From IMG/VR virus record IMGVR_UViG_3300046680_000436, positions 1 through 38,067 of that record: a DNA stretch of 38,067 bases; one strand, written 5' to 3'. The stretch is from a virus. Positions 15,196 to 23,557 of the stretch are shown here, piece after piece. The notes beneath the pieces are model-generated. The model worked only from the letters and a program-made list of their open reading frames with translations, did not search any database and was not told the origin of the DNA. The translations under genes were made by a program, and so were the position numbers. Positions within the stretch are counted from its first letter, which is position 1. The number at the start of each line of letters is the position of its first letter.

Positions 15196-15888
15196 ATGGC
15201 ACTCACCGCAGCCCAAATTATCACGTACGCCCTACAAATTGCGAAATGCCCCGGCTTTACGCAACAAGGTGGACAGTCGCTTAATTTGGTGCTGCAGGAC
15301 TTGGCGATGCACCGCGATTTGAAAATCAATCGCGTCACCACCACGATCATCGCGCAGCCGAACAATAACGGGCCTTTCAATCTGGAGCCGGATTACCTGC
15401 GCACCTACGACCTGTTTTTCTCGCAGAACAATCTCCCGTATTTCCTGCACCCGATCTCGATGGAGCAGTACGACCAAGAGTTTAAAGACCCCTCCATCGC
15501 GAACTATCCTTATGAGTTTGCGACTGACTTGTCTCCTCAGGCCACTGGCGGGTTGGGTCTTCTTTATATCTATCCGCAGTCCTCGGGCACGATTCTTCTA
15601 ACCCACCGTTATATGCTGCAGCGGGCGGATATCGCCACGCCGGAAACTTCGGCAACGACCCCTTGGTTTCCCGACACTGACTACTTAATCCACGCTACGG
15701 CGTATCGGATGATGCGGATTACGGACGACGAGCGTCATGACCGCTTCGTAGCCGAAGCCGACAAGATGTTGCGCATTCACCTCATCATGGGCGACGGCGA
15801 TGAGCAATCTGTTGTTAAGTCTGTGCGCTTAGATCCGCGTCGTTTCCACACCAATAGAACGTTGAAACCGACAAAGATAACAGACTGA
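15196..15888 (+). CDS. Head-tail connector, P22 gp4-like
   Basis: A 230-residue protein. The N-terminal helices (MALTAAQIITYALQIAKCPGF, then GGQSLNLVLQDLAMHRDL), central beta region with PDYLRTYDLFFSQNN and YIYP, and C-terminal helix (YLIHATAYRMMRITDDERHDRFVAEADKML) follow the outline of the P22 gp4 tail accessory/adaptor family, which plugs onto the portal. It lies in the expected order after the capsid gene and before the tail protein. The end converges on the HNH gene with three bases between. Confidence 0.7.
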   Translation: MALTAAQIITYALQIAKCPGFTQQGGQSLNLVLQDLAMHRDLKINRVTTTIIAQPNNNGPFNLEPDYLRTYDLFFSQNNLPYFLHPISMEQYDQEFKDPSIANYPYEFATDLSPQATGGLGLLYIYPQSSGTILLTHRYMLQRADIATPETSATTPWFPDTDYLIHATAYRMMRITDDERHDRFVAEADKMLRIHLIMGDGDEQSVVKSVRLDPRRFHTNRTLKPTKITD

Positions 15889-15891
15889 CAA

Positions 15892-16344
15892 CTATAGCCA
15901 GCCCTCACCCCGCTTAATGCGGCTTATCGTAGAATGTACAACACCATATTCTTTAGCTATGCTGTTACAAGATCGATTATTTTGCAGCAAGTACTTAATT
16001 CGGGCAATTTGTTCCGGGGTTAGCTTTGCTTTGTGGTTTTTTTCACCTTTTGCCCCCCTAGCTCTATTCTTGGCTTTCATGTCCGCCATATTATCGATGT
16101 GCGTTCCAATAAATAAGTGGGAAGGGTTGACGCAGCAAGGAATATCGCAGTGGTGTAAAACTTGGTCTTCGGTGTTTAAAACCCCACGAAACAGTAGCCA
16201 CGATAAACGGTGCGCTTTTACTGCTTTGCGGGATACGCCTATTACCCCGTACCCGTTTTTATCGACACCGGCTGTCCACAACCAGCACCCGGTTTCTGTT
16301 ATTTTTTCTATTTTTTCGTTAAATCGATTCTCTATAGTTTTCAT
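15892..16344 (-). CDS. HNH homing endonuclease (free-standing, antisense)
   Basis: A 150-residue nuclease on the strand opposite to the structural genes. It has the usual family order: GCWLWTAGVDKNGYG near residue 19, AHRLSW with H45, then H64-H65-C66 with C70, N73 and H76 as the zinc and catalytic beta-beta-alpha site. The C-terminus (EQIARIKYLLQNNRSCNSIAKEYGVVHSTISRIKRGEGW) is a helix-turn-helix for DNA binding. Its AT-rich codons differ from the GC-rich neighbours. It sits between connector and tail genes with minimal spacing and no intron. This fits a mobile homing gene that invaded the gap. Confidence 0.92.
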   Translation of the reverse strand: MKTIENRFNEKIEKITETGCWLWTAGVDKNGYGVIGVSRKAVKAHRLSWLLFRGVLNTEDQVLHHCDIPCCVNPSHLFIGTHIDNMADMKAKNRARGAKGEKNHKAKLTPEQIARIKYLLQNNRSCNSIAKEYGVVHSTISRIKRGEGWL

Positions 16345-16397
16345 TCCGGTACCGTATGTTCGTCGAAGCCATAATTATACATTAAAAGGGGGCTTAA

Positions 16398-18050
16398 ATG
16401 GGCATCCCTAAGTCATATCCGATTCGCTTCACCCCGAAGGGCTTGAGCGATGCTTTCGACGCCACGGACACGTTTCCGGGCGCCTGCCAAACGCTGCAAA
16501 ACCTCGTCTTTGACCAGGCAAATCCTGAACTGATCACCGCCCGCCCCGGCGTAGGCGCGGCTTTTACCTCGTTTCCGGGCGCGGTAGCCCCCATCGGTTT
16601 TGTGTCGCTGCATTTCACCTTGGGCACCCTTACTTTTGGTATGCTGTCGACGGGGCGAAACCCGGGGAACGACGAACCGTTTTGTTATAACAACGCAACG
16701 AATACGTTTATCGGTATAGCAGGCGTCACCGCAGGTAACACGCCTACCTCGCCGGGCACGACGGGGGCATGGACGCCCCCGACGGCTGCCGTGATAGGAA
16801 TCAAGATCATCATCACCCACCCGGGGTTTAGTGGTGTGGGCGCGAACTTTTTTGGCGTGATCGATATCACGAACATCGCCGCACCAACGTGGACGGCGGC
16901 GAACTTGGCCACAAACCCCTTGCCGGCGGTGCCGACCAGCGTCGCGAACTTCAACAACCGCGCCTATTACTCGTTCGGCAACAAGCTTTTTTATTCCGAT
17001 GTCCTGGTGCCGTTGACCGCGACCAATGCCGGACAGTCGTTGACCGTGGGCGACAATACCGCCATTACGGCGCAGGCCGGCCTGCCGGTACAGACAACAT
17101 CAAGCGGGATTGTAGGTGCGTTGGTGGTGTTCAAACCCTCGCAAATTTGGCAGGTAACGGGCGACGCCGCGGTGACGACGAACCCGCTTTCTCAGAACTA
17201 CCTGACGTTGAACGTCGGGTGCATCTCACCTCGCAGTATTGTACCGACCAGTTTCGGCCTGGCGTTTATCGGTATCGCAGGACCGTTTTTTCTGAGCCCC
17301 CTCGGTGCTGTGCTCCCGCTCAACAGCAAGTTGAGCGATGGTAGCCCCGCCGATCTGCAAGCCCCGTTCCAGAACACGACCTCGCCAACACGGATCGCGG
17401 CCGGGTTCCAAGGGAACATCTACCGGGTGTGCGTTCCGACGCTCACCGCTTCGGGCGCAGCTACCAATGACTACTGGTACGACCTGTACCGCCGGCGGTG
17501 GAGCGGACCGCACACCTTCCCCTACGACTGCATTTCGGCGGTATCGGGGGCCACTAGCGGGTCCTATTTCCTGCTGTCCACCGCTGCACATCCGGGTGCA
17601 CTGTACCGCGGCCTGGCGCAACCGCAAGCCGGTATTACACCGGAATACGACGATCTTGGCGTACCCTTGCAAACGGTCATGCAAAGTTCCTCGTTTCCCA
17701 AAACAGGGCATATGGCCGAGAAACAGGTAGTGGAGTCCACGATTGAGCTATCGTCTACTGGTGCCAGCGTGTCTTACAATATCAGTGCGCTGAACAGTTT
17801 GGGTAATATCGTGGGCAACGCTGCGGTAACGACACAAAATATCGGGGGTCTTTGGGGCTCGAACGTTTGGGGTGACGGTACTTTGTGGGCTTCGCCCAAA
17901 AATACACCAAGCGTGTACACCGTCCCCTGGAGCGCGCCTGTCGTCTTTAAAAAATTCAGCTTGAATATTCAAGCCACCGCCGTGAACAGTCTGTCTATAG
18001 GCACGTTTTATGCCCGATATCAGGACTGCGGTTATACCTTGATGGAGTAG
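16398..18050 (+). CDS. Tail or DNA-stabilisation protein, beta-propeller type
   Basis: A 550-residue protein with ribosome site AAGGGGG. It is almost entirely beta and Gly/Thr/Pro-rich, with an N-terminal PKGLSDAFDATDTFPGACQTLQNLV and a pattern of strands ending in Trp/Tyr (SQIWQVTGDAAV, NDYWYDLYRRRWSGPHTF, GLWGSNVWGDGTLW), as in P22 gp10-like tail hub proteins, which are beta-propellers. The position after the gp4-like connector supports that role. The name of the exact family is inferred from context and fold pattern rather than a clear motif. Confidence 0.65.
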   Translation: MGIPKSYPIRFTPKGLSDAFDATDTFPGACQTLQNLVFDQANPELITARPGVGAAFTSFPGAVAPIGFVSLHFTLGTLTFGMLSTGRNPGNDEPFCYNNATNTFIGIAGVTAGNTPTSPGTTGAWTPPTAAVIGIKIIITHPGFSGVGANFFGVIDITNIAAPTWTAANLATNPLPAVPTSVANFNNRAYYSFGNKLFYSDVLVPLTATNAGQSLTVGDNTAITAQAGLPVQTTSSGIVGALVVFKPSQIWQVTGDAAVTTNPLSQNYLTLNVGCISPRSIVPTSFGLAFIGIAGPFFLSPLGAVLPLNSKLSDGSPADLQAPFQNTTSPTRIAAGFQGNIYRVCVPTLTASGAATNDYWYDLYRRRWSGPHTFPYDCISAVSGATSGSYFLLSTAAHPGALYRGLAQPQAGITPEYDDLGVPLQTVMQSSSFPKTGHMAEKQVVESTIELSSTGASVSYNISALNSLGNIVGNAAVTTQNIGGLWGSNVWGDGTLWASPKNTPSVYTVPWSAPVVFKKFSLNIQATAVNSLSIGTFYARYQDCGYTLME

Positions 18051-18053
18051 GTC

Positions 18054-18629
18054 ATGTCGATTATTGGAACGCTACCGAATAATATCCAAAACGGGCAGTT
18101 GGAAGACGCTACACCGTTGATGGCGAATTTCAATTTCATCGTCAACCAAGTGAACAACAGCGGTACGCCTCTTGGTACGCTAACGGCGCCGATGGGAACA
18201 CGCATGCTGTTCAACCAGGCGGCCCCGCCTTTGGGGTGGACGCAGGAAACGGGCTCAGCTTTTCAGGATGCTTCGGTAAGAACAGTGACTACAGCGGGCG
18301 GGGGTACTGCGGGTTCTGTAGCATTTTCACAATGGAACTTCGGCGGCACATTTAACGTGAATTCTTTTACGTTGAGCGTGTCGCAACTGCCCTCGCACAC
18401 CCACACCCTGCACGACCCGGGGCATCTCCACACGTTAGGGGGCTCATTAATCACAGCGGGGGGCGTGGGTGTGGGCGGCAGCGGCACGGGGCAGACCTCA
18501 GCGCAAAATACAGCAACGGCTACCACGGGGATTACGATGGACGCTACAGGTTTTGGTACGGCCGTTACCCCGACATTTACGACGCCTCAGGTTAAATTGT
18601 CAGATTACGTGATCGGTATTAAGTCATGA
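18054..18629 (+). CDS. Tail fibre with phage tail-collar domain
   Basis: A 191-residue protein. The centre has AAPPLGWTQETGSAFQDASVRT, the usual start of the tail-collar domain (a P-x-GW motif), followed by HTHTLHDPGHLHT, where paired His residues bind metal ions in the trimer of T4 gp12-like fibres. It ends in VKLSDYVIGIKS, like other short tail fibres (x-YxIxIxK). The N-terminal 45 residues may join it to the tail. Likely a host receptor-binding fibre. Its stop overlaps the start of the next gene by four bases. Confidence 0.85.
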   Translation: MSIIGTLPNNIQNGQLEDATPLMANFNFIVNQVNNSGTPLGTLTAPMGTRMLFNQAAPPLGWTQETGSAFQDASVRTVTTAGGGTAGSVAFSQWNFGGTFNVNSFTLSVSQLPSHTHTLHDPGHLHTLGGSLITAGGVGVGGSGTGQTSAQNTATATTGITMDATGFGTAVTPTFTTPQVKLSDYVIGIKS

Positions 18630-18922
18630 AAAACGTGTGCCCGTTGCTCAAAAAAGAGTGCATCGAGCATCAATGTGCGTGGTACACGCATATCATCGGC
18701 AAAGATCCGCAAACGGCGAAGGACATGGACCATTGGGACTGCGCCGTAAAGTGGTTGCCGGTGTTGATCACGGAAAGCGCCCGGCAGACGCATAATGTGG
18801 CGGCGTCGGTCGACTCGATGCGCAACGAGGTGGTGAAGCGGCAGGAAGTGTTGAACCAAGCGGTGGGACTCGCGCGACCGCAAACACCGCCACGTCTTGA
18901 GGACGGAGGGAACGATGGATAA
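18626..18922 (+). CDS. Cys-rich phage protein before the lysis genes
   Basis: A 98-residue protein with four Cys in CPLLKKECIEHQCAWYTHIIG and WDCAVKWLPVLI, a likely zinc site, then a helical tail (ESARQTHNVAASVDSMRNEVVKRQEVLNQA). I recall this pattern as a widespread uncharacterised small phage/prophage protein found beside lysis genes. The ATG overlaps the fibre stop, and the next gene starts inside its end. Confidence 0.7.
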   Translation: MKNVCPLLKKECIEHQCAWYTHIIGKDPQTAKDMDHWDCAVKWLPVLITESARQTHNVAASVDSMRNEVVKRQEVLNQAVGLARPQTPPRLEDGGNDG

Positions 18923-19097
18923 GAACCTAGGGGACGGATTGTCAATCATGACTATGATCGCGGCGTTTGCGGGCTGGCTGCCCTCTCTCTCGTTACTCGT
19001 GACCATCGTGTGGGGGTGTATCCGCATCTATGAAACCAAGACCGTGCAGCGGTGGCTAGGCCACGAGGCAAAGGTAGTTGAAGATGAGCACTTTTGA
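18915..19097 (+). CDS. Small membrane protein, holin-like
   Basis: A 60-residue protein with GGAGG upstream of ATG 18915. Residues about 10-42 are hydrophobic (IMTMIAAFAGWLPSLSLLVTIVWGCIRIY) with one or two membrane helices, followed by the charged ETKTVQRWLGHEAKVVEDE. It overlaps both neighbours and directly precedes the endolysin. It may be a holin or antiholin; a second holin-like gene follows the endolysin. Confidence 0.7.
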   Translation: MDKNLGDGLSIMTMIAAFAGWLPSLSLLVTIVWGCIRIYETKTVQRWLGHEAKVVEDEHF

Positions 19098-19566
19098 CGA
19101 TGCATTTGACTTGTTGATCGGTAATGAAGGCGGTTACGTCAACAATCCTAAAGACCCCGGTGGTGAAACCATGTGGGGTATTACACTGCGTGTAGCACGG
19201 GCCTATGGGTATTCGGGTGAAATGCGCGATCTGCCACGCGAGTCAGCAAAGATCATGGCTAAAAAGTTGTACTGGGACCCGTTGAAACTGGATCAAGTTG
19301 ATGGACGCGTGGCGTTTCAAATATTCGACGCGAATTATAACGGGGGGCATCCGATAATCTGGATGCAAGGCGCAGCCGGCGTAAAAGCTGACGGTGTACT
19401 CGGTCCGGTGACGTTGAATGCTGTTGTCATGACGGATCCTCTGAAATTTATTTTGCGGTGGAATAGCCTGCGGTTGACGTATTTTACGTCATTGAAAACG
19501 TGGCTTGATTTCGGCAAAGGGTGGGCGAACCGTATTGCCAAGAACCTGAAAATAGGAGGTATATGA
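19084..19566 (+). CDS. Endolysin, GH108 muramidase
   Basis: A 160-residue peptidoglycan hydrolase. I chose ATG 19084 with AAAGG upstream; a TTG at 19078 is an alternative. Residues 9-34 contain the GH108 signature: NEGGYVNNPKDPGGETMWGIT, with E15 as catalytic acid. The C-terminal half has GVKADGVLGPVTL, the usual peptidoglycan-binding-like end of this family, and a helix RIAKNLKI. No signal peptide is present, so a holin must release it. It overlaps the holin-like genes on both sides. Confidence 0.93.
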   Translation: MSTFDDAFDLLIGNEGGYVNNPKDPGGETMWGITLRVARAYGYSGEMRDLPRESAKIMAKKLYWDPLKLDQVDGRVAFQIFDANYNGGHPIIWMQGAAGVKADGVLGPVTLNAVVMTDPLKFILRWNSLRLTYFTSLKTWLDFGKGWANRIAKNLKIGGI

Positions 19567-20141
19567 TGCTACCGATTGCTTTAGCTCTGGCGCAGTTCGC
19601 GCCTATGATCGCGGGATTGTTTGGTGGCCCCAAAGCTGAGGACGTTGCGCAAAAGGTTGTCGGCATCGCCCAAGCCGTAACAGGGCAGTCGGCGCCCAAC
19701 GCCGCGTTAGCGGCTATCCAAGCCGACCCAAATATCGCTCTGCAATTCCAGAAAGCCGTGCTCGATCAGCAATATGAAATTCAGAAACTGGCTCAGGAAG
19801 TTGAATTGGCGAGTATTGCTGCGGATGCGCAAAACGTTGCTGCGGTCAATACCACCATGCAATTCGAAGCTAAGGCCGATCACTGGCCCACATATAGTTG
19901 GCGGCCATTCATTGGTTTTTGCTTCGGAATTATGGGTCTGATCTCGGGGGGCACGGTGGCGCTATGTTACTTGGGGGTAATGTTTTTTGGGGTGAAGCCC
20001 GAGGTGCTGGCGCAGCTGCCAGGGCTGATCGGCGCGGAAGCCGGTGTTATGGCGACCATGGCGCCTGTGCTCGGTATCGCCTCTTATTTTAGGGGCAAAA
20101 TGCAGGCCAATCCCGATATAAAAACGGATAACAGAGGATAG
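19566..20141 (+). CDS. Holin, GTA 3TM type
   Basis: A 191-residue protein; ATG 19566 lies six bases after AGGAGG, although ATG 19563 is also possible. It has an N-terminal apolar helix (LPIALALAQFAPMIAGLFGG), a soluble helical part containing ELASIAADAQNVAAVN, then WRPFIGFCFGIMGLISGGTV and further helices to IASYFRGKM. The WRPF...G motif and the triple helix are those of the gene-transfer-agent 3TM holin family. It lies right after the endolysin in a lysis cassette. I saw no clear spanin pair. Confidence 0.8.
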   Translation: MLPIALALAQFAPMIAGLFGGPKAEDVAQKVVGIAQAVTGQSAPNAALAAIQADPNIALQFQKAVLDQQYEIQKLAQEVELASIAADAQNVAAVNTTMQFEAKADHWPTYSWRPFIGFCFGIMGLISGGTVALCYLGVMFFGVKPEVLAQLPGLIGAEAGVMATMAPVLGIASYFRGKMQANPDIKTDNRG

Positions 20142-20705
20142 ATGAAAAACCTACTCAAAATCGCCCAAGGCATCGACGTAACGCCATTGCTGCTGGCGGT
20201 CCAGCGCCAGCCCAAGCTGTGGAACCGTCACACGATCCGCAAGGATGCCGAAGGCTCCCCGCATGCGGCGATGTCGGATATTTGGCTGCGCTATAACGAT
20301 GTCAAGGATTACGAACTGACGGGCGACTATACCGGGTTCAACGATCCCCACGACGCCATTTTTTACCCGGAGTGGTACGCCTTGCCCCAAGCCCGCCCTA
20401 TTGTCATGGGCTTGATGGCGCGCGTGGAAGGAACCAGGCTCGGGGGCGTCATGATTACCAAGATTCCGCCTGGCGGCAAGATCCTGCCGCACAGTGACGA
20501 CGGCTGGCATGCCAAGCATTTCAACACCAAGTTGTACGTGGTCCTGCAGTCGAACCCGCAGTGTATCAACCGCGTCGAGGACGACACGGTCAGCATGGCG
20601 CCGGGCGAGGTCTGGTACTTCGACAACACCAAGGAACACGAAGTCGTGAACGACGGCCCGGATGACCGGATCACCCTGATTATTTGCATTCGTTGCGAGA
20701 AGTGA
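20142..20705 (+). CDS. 2OG-Fe(II) dioxygenase, Asp/Asn beta-hydroxylase-like
   Basis: A 187-residue enzyme. The iron triad is visible as H117-S-D119 (ILPHSDDGWH) and H166 (NTKEHEVVN), with R176 (DDRITLII) to hold 2-oxoglutarate; GEVWYFDNT is the usual strand before the second His. The double-stranded beta-helix pattern is complete. Length and motifs fit the Asp/Asn hydroxylase family. Substrate unknown; a virion or host protein is plausible because the gene lies in the late operon, and a cupin gene follows one base later. Start directly follows the holin stop, with AGAGGAT as ribosome site. Confidence 0.85.
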   Translation: MKNLLKIAQGIDVTPLLLAVQRQPKLWNRHTIRKDAEGSPHAAMSDIWLRYNDVKDYELTGDYTGFNDPHDAIFYPEWYALPQARPIVMGLMARVEGTRLGGVMITKIPPGGKILPHSDDGWHAKHFNTKLYVVLQSNPQCINRVEDDTVSMAPGEVWYFDNTKEHEVVNDGPDDRITLIICIRCEK

Positions 20706-20706
20706 T

Positions 20707-21081
20707 ATGGCTTTCACCCCTTTAGGACTTATCGAGATGTTGGGCCGCCAGCCGGCGCTGAGCAGGATTACGCATCATTTCCCCTCGGACGATGGGGTAA
20801 CGTCATCCGGTGTTTATATCCGGGAAGCCACTTTGCGTGCGCAAAGTGCCGTGGACACGCATAAGCACACCTACGATCATTGGGGCATTCTGGTGTCAGG
20901 TTCCGCTGCTGTCGAAGTCAACGGCGAAGTCAAGGTCTATGACGGATTGAGCATTATCGACATCAAAGCCAATAAAGAGCATAAAATCACAGCATTGACT
21001 AACATCGTCTGGCTTTGCGTTCACGCAACCGATGAAACCGATCCCGAAAAGATCGACGAAGTCCTGATTAAAGGGGAATAA
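20707..21081 (+). CDS. Single-domain cupin
   Basis: A 124-residue beta-barrel protein. It has a metal-binding cupin motif 1 in THKHTYDHWG (H52, H54, H58) and SGSAAVEVNGE, and motif 2 near EHKITAL (H92), with the Gly turn in YDGLSIIDI. Such small cupins bind Fe, Ni or Zn and are often dioxygenases, epimerases or sensors. It is paired with the 2OG enzyme upstream, so the two probably share a pathway. The function cannot be told from the sequence. Confidence 0.75.
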   Translation: MAFTPLGLIEMLGRQPALSRITHHFPSDDGVTSSGVYIREATLRAQSAVDTHKHTYDHWGILVSGSAAVEVNGEVKVYDGLSIIDIKANKEHKITALTNIVWLCVHATDETDPEKIDEVLIKGE

Positions 21082-21082
21082 C

Positions 21083-22036
21083 ATGCCTTGGGGTGTTGCG
21101 GCGGCGGTAGGGGGGTCTTTAGTATCCTCGGCATTGGCTCCTAGCCCCTCGGGCGGGGGGAGTGGTGGCAGCCCGAACATGTACGTCCCGACAGGCTTGG
21201 GAGCTGTGGACCAGAATTGGCAGAACCTGCAAAACAGTCAACTCGGGGTGTATAACCAAGGTAATCCATACTCGGCTTGGAATCAGCAAGCCGCGAACAC
21301 TAGCGGCACACAATACGGTGCGCTGGCGACTGCTGCGGGGCAGTACGGTCAGCAGCTCGGGCAGCAGGCCCAAGGTGCCTACGGCGCCCAGAATTATCTG
21401 CAAGGTGCGGGTCAGCAAGTCTACAACCTGGCGATGGACCCACAAAGCGCCTTGTACAACCGGACACAGCAACAGCTCGGGGACCAGGTCAACGCCGGCC
21501 AGGCGCAGCGCGGCCTTGGCGGCTCAGCCGTGGGCGGCTCGGAGTACAACCAAGCGATGTCCAATTTCAATATCGACTGGCAGAATCAGCAACTCGGTCG
21601 GGCGACTCAAGGCGCAAGCGCGCTCAGCGGGCTGTACGGTCAGGCCGGCAGCTATGGGCAGTTGGGCAACGCCGATCTCGCGGCGTCGCTCGGTATGGGG
21701 CAGCAGCAGGCGCAATATCTTGGGATGCAGGGTTCAATTCCCTACCAAACGGCGCAGGGCATGGCGAACAACCAGCTGCAGCAGGCTCAAGGTATCCAGA
21801 GCCAGGCCATCCCGTACATGAACTACGGTCAGGGGGCAACGTCTCAAGCTTACAATGCTGCCTCACAAAACGCCGGCGCTACCGGCGCGCTGGTGAACCA
21901 GGGTATTAGCGCCTTGGGTAACTCCAGCTGGGGGCAAAATCTGTTCGGTGGTGGGGGCAGTGGCACCATCTACGGGAACACGGATAATTCGCAACTAGCG
22001 ACGGGTGGCGGCTTCACCTTGGCGTCAGGGTTTTAA
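21083..22036 (+). CDS. Gln/Gly/Ala-rich virion protein, putative ejection protein
   Basis: A 317-residue protein. The N-terminus is apolar and Gly-rich (MPWGVAAAVGGSLVSSALAP), and the rest repeats a Q-L-G/Y-G-Q pattern in helices (AGQYGQQLGQQAQGAYGAQNYLQG). A helix with NRTQQQLGDQVNAGQAQRGLGGSA lies in the middle. Low-complexity, helix-rich proteins at this site in podophages are internal proteins injected with the DNA (like P22 gp7/gp20/gp16). The assignment rests on place and composition. Confidence 0.6.
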   Translation: MPWGVAAAVGGSLVSSALAPSPSGGGSGGSPNMYVPTGLGAVDQNWQNLQNSQLGVYNQGNPYSAWNQQAANTSGTQYGALATAAGQYGQQLGQQAQGAYGAQNYLQGAGQQVYNLAMDPQSALYNRTQQQLGDQVNAGQAQRGLGGSAVGGSEYNQAMSNFNIDWQNQQLGRATQGASALSGLYGQAGSYGQLGNADLAASLGMGQQQAQYLGMQGSIPYQTAQGMANNQLQQAQGIQSQAIPYMNYGQGATSQAYNAASQNAGATGALVNQGISALGNSSWGQNLFGGGGSGTIYGNTDNSQLATGGGFTLASGF

Positions 22037-22047
22037 AGGAGCACGAC

Positions 22048-23556
22048 ATGGCCGGACTCGGCGGGATGCCCTACTACATTAAGGATCTAGGGCAACTCCA
22101 ACAGCAAGCAGCGCAGAAGCAGCAAATGCAGTTGCAACAGCAGGAAGCGTTGCAGCGGCAAGCGCTGATTCAGCAACAGCAGCAGGATCGCCAGCGCCAA
22201 ATGGCAGCGGCCAATGCTGCAGGGAACGTGCTGCCTCAAATGTTCGCGCCACCGCCTCCTTCACCTGCACAGCAATCCGGCGCCCCGCCGCCACAACCCC
22301 CGATGCCAGGGCAACCGTCACAGCCTATGATGCAACCGCGTCAGGGCATGTTGCCGCCTCCACCGCAAGGCATGCCCCAAGGCCAGCCGCCGATGCAACA
22401 AGGTGGCGGTATGCCGCAACAGGGGATGCAGCAACCCCAACAGCTGCCCCCTTACCGGCCGATGCCGACTTCCCCGCCGGCGCAGCAGCCACAGGGCGGT
22501 ATGATCGCGCCTCCACCCCAAGGACTACAAGCCCCGCAACAGCAGCCGGGGCCGTTGTCGTTCGAACACGCGGTAAAACTGCTGTCCGACCAGGGGCTAA
22601 AAGGCGCGGATCTCATGGCGGGTTTGCAGCAGCTGCAACCGTTGCTCGATACCCAGGCCAAGCTACAAGCGACTCAGGTGCAGCAGCAGTTCACGAACGA
22701 GTTGAAACGGGAGCAGTTGAAAAACGTCCGCGACAACCTGGAAGAAAAGAAACGCGAAGCCGATCAACGGGCTCAAGACCGCTCCCTGGACCGTATCGAC
22801 CGCGAACGTGCGCATGCCGATTCCATGGCGATGCGCCAGGAGTCCATCGCCATCCGTAAGCAGATGGTGGGCGCCGGTGCGGGGGATGACGCCAAGTTCA
22901 CCCCCGAAGACCTGAAATTCCTGGCTGAGCAGGCCCGCGCCGGCGACACTTCGGTGTATCAGAACCTTGGCCGCGGCGCCCAAGGCGCGAAAAACATCAT
23001 TGCCCTGCGCCGTGAAGTCATGCGGCAAACGCGTGGTGAGGGGGGCACTGGCGCCGATGTCGCGGCCGCCAATGTCGGTTACCAAGGCGAGAAAGCCGGC
23101 GCCCGTACCGCAGGCACGAAAGCGACCAACGTTGAATTGGCCGCCGCCGAAGCACAGAAAACCTTCCCTCTAGTGCGCCAAGCGTCGGAAGCACTAGACC
23201 GTACTCAATTTCCCGGTGTCAATCGCGCATTACAAGCCGCGCAAACGGGTACGGGTGACCCCCGTGTATTGGCACTGGGTACGGCGCTCAATACCTCGAT
23301 TAACGCTTACGCCCGGGCGATCAGCCCTTCCGGCACGCCGACGGTACACGACAAGGAACACGCCCGGGAATTGCTGTCCACCGCCAATACACCGGAGCAG
23401 TTGAACGCGGTAACGGGGATGATGGAGAAAGAGATGTCGGCAGCCCGCCGCGCGCCTAAGGAAGTTATGAACGCGCAAAAGTCCCGTATTTCCGGCCGCG
23501 CACCGGAAGGCGAAACACCGGCCATTCCTTCCGGCTGGTCGGTCAAGGAACACTGA
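22048..23556 (+). CDS. Gln/Pro-rich virion protein, putative ejection protein
   Basis: A 502-residue protein with three parts. Residues 1-55 are a Gln-rich helix (QQQAAQKQQMQLQQQEAL). Residues 60-175 are Pro/Gln/Met low complexity (PPQGMPQGQPPMQQ). The rest is helical with charged coiled coil (REQLKNVRDNLEEKKREADQR, RAHADSMAMRQESIAIRK). It ends with a domain containing VNRALQAAQTGTGDPRVLALGTALNTSINAYARA. Ribosome site AAGGAG. Likely one of the three internal head proteins; the family is not recognised. Confidence 0.6.
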   Translation: MAGLGGMPYYIKDLGQLQQQAAQKQQMQLQQQEALQRQALIQQQQQDRQRQMAAANAAGNVLPQMFAPPPPSPAQQSGAPPPQPPMPGQPSQPMMQPRQGMLPPPPQGMPQGQPPMQQGGGMPQQGMQQPQQLPPYRPMPTSPPAQQPQGGMIAPPPQGLQAPQQQPGPLSFEHAVKLLSDQGLKGADLMAGLQQLQPLLDTQAKLQATQVQQQFTNELKREQLKNVRDNLEEKKREADQRAQDRSLDRIDRERAHADSMAMRQESIAIRKQMVGAGAGDDAKFTPEDLKFLAEQARAGDTSVYQNLGRGAQGAKNIIALRREVMRQTRGEGGTGADVAAANVGYQGEKAGARTAGTKATNVELAAAEAQKTFPLVRQASEALDRTQFPGVNRALQAAQTGTGDPRVLALGTALNTSINAYARAISPSGTPTVHDKEHARELLSTANTPEQLNAVTGMMEKEMSAARRAPKEVMNAQKSRISGRAPEGETPAIPSGWSVKEH

Positions 23557-23557
23557 C

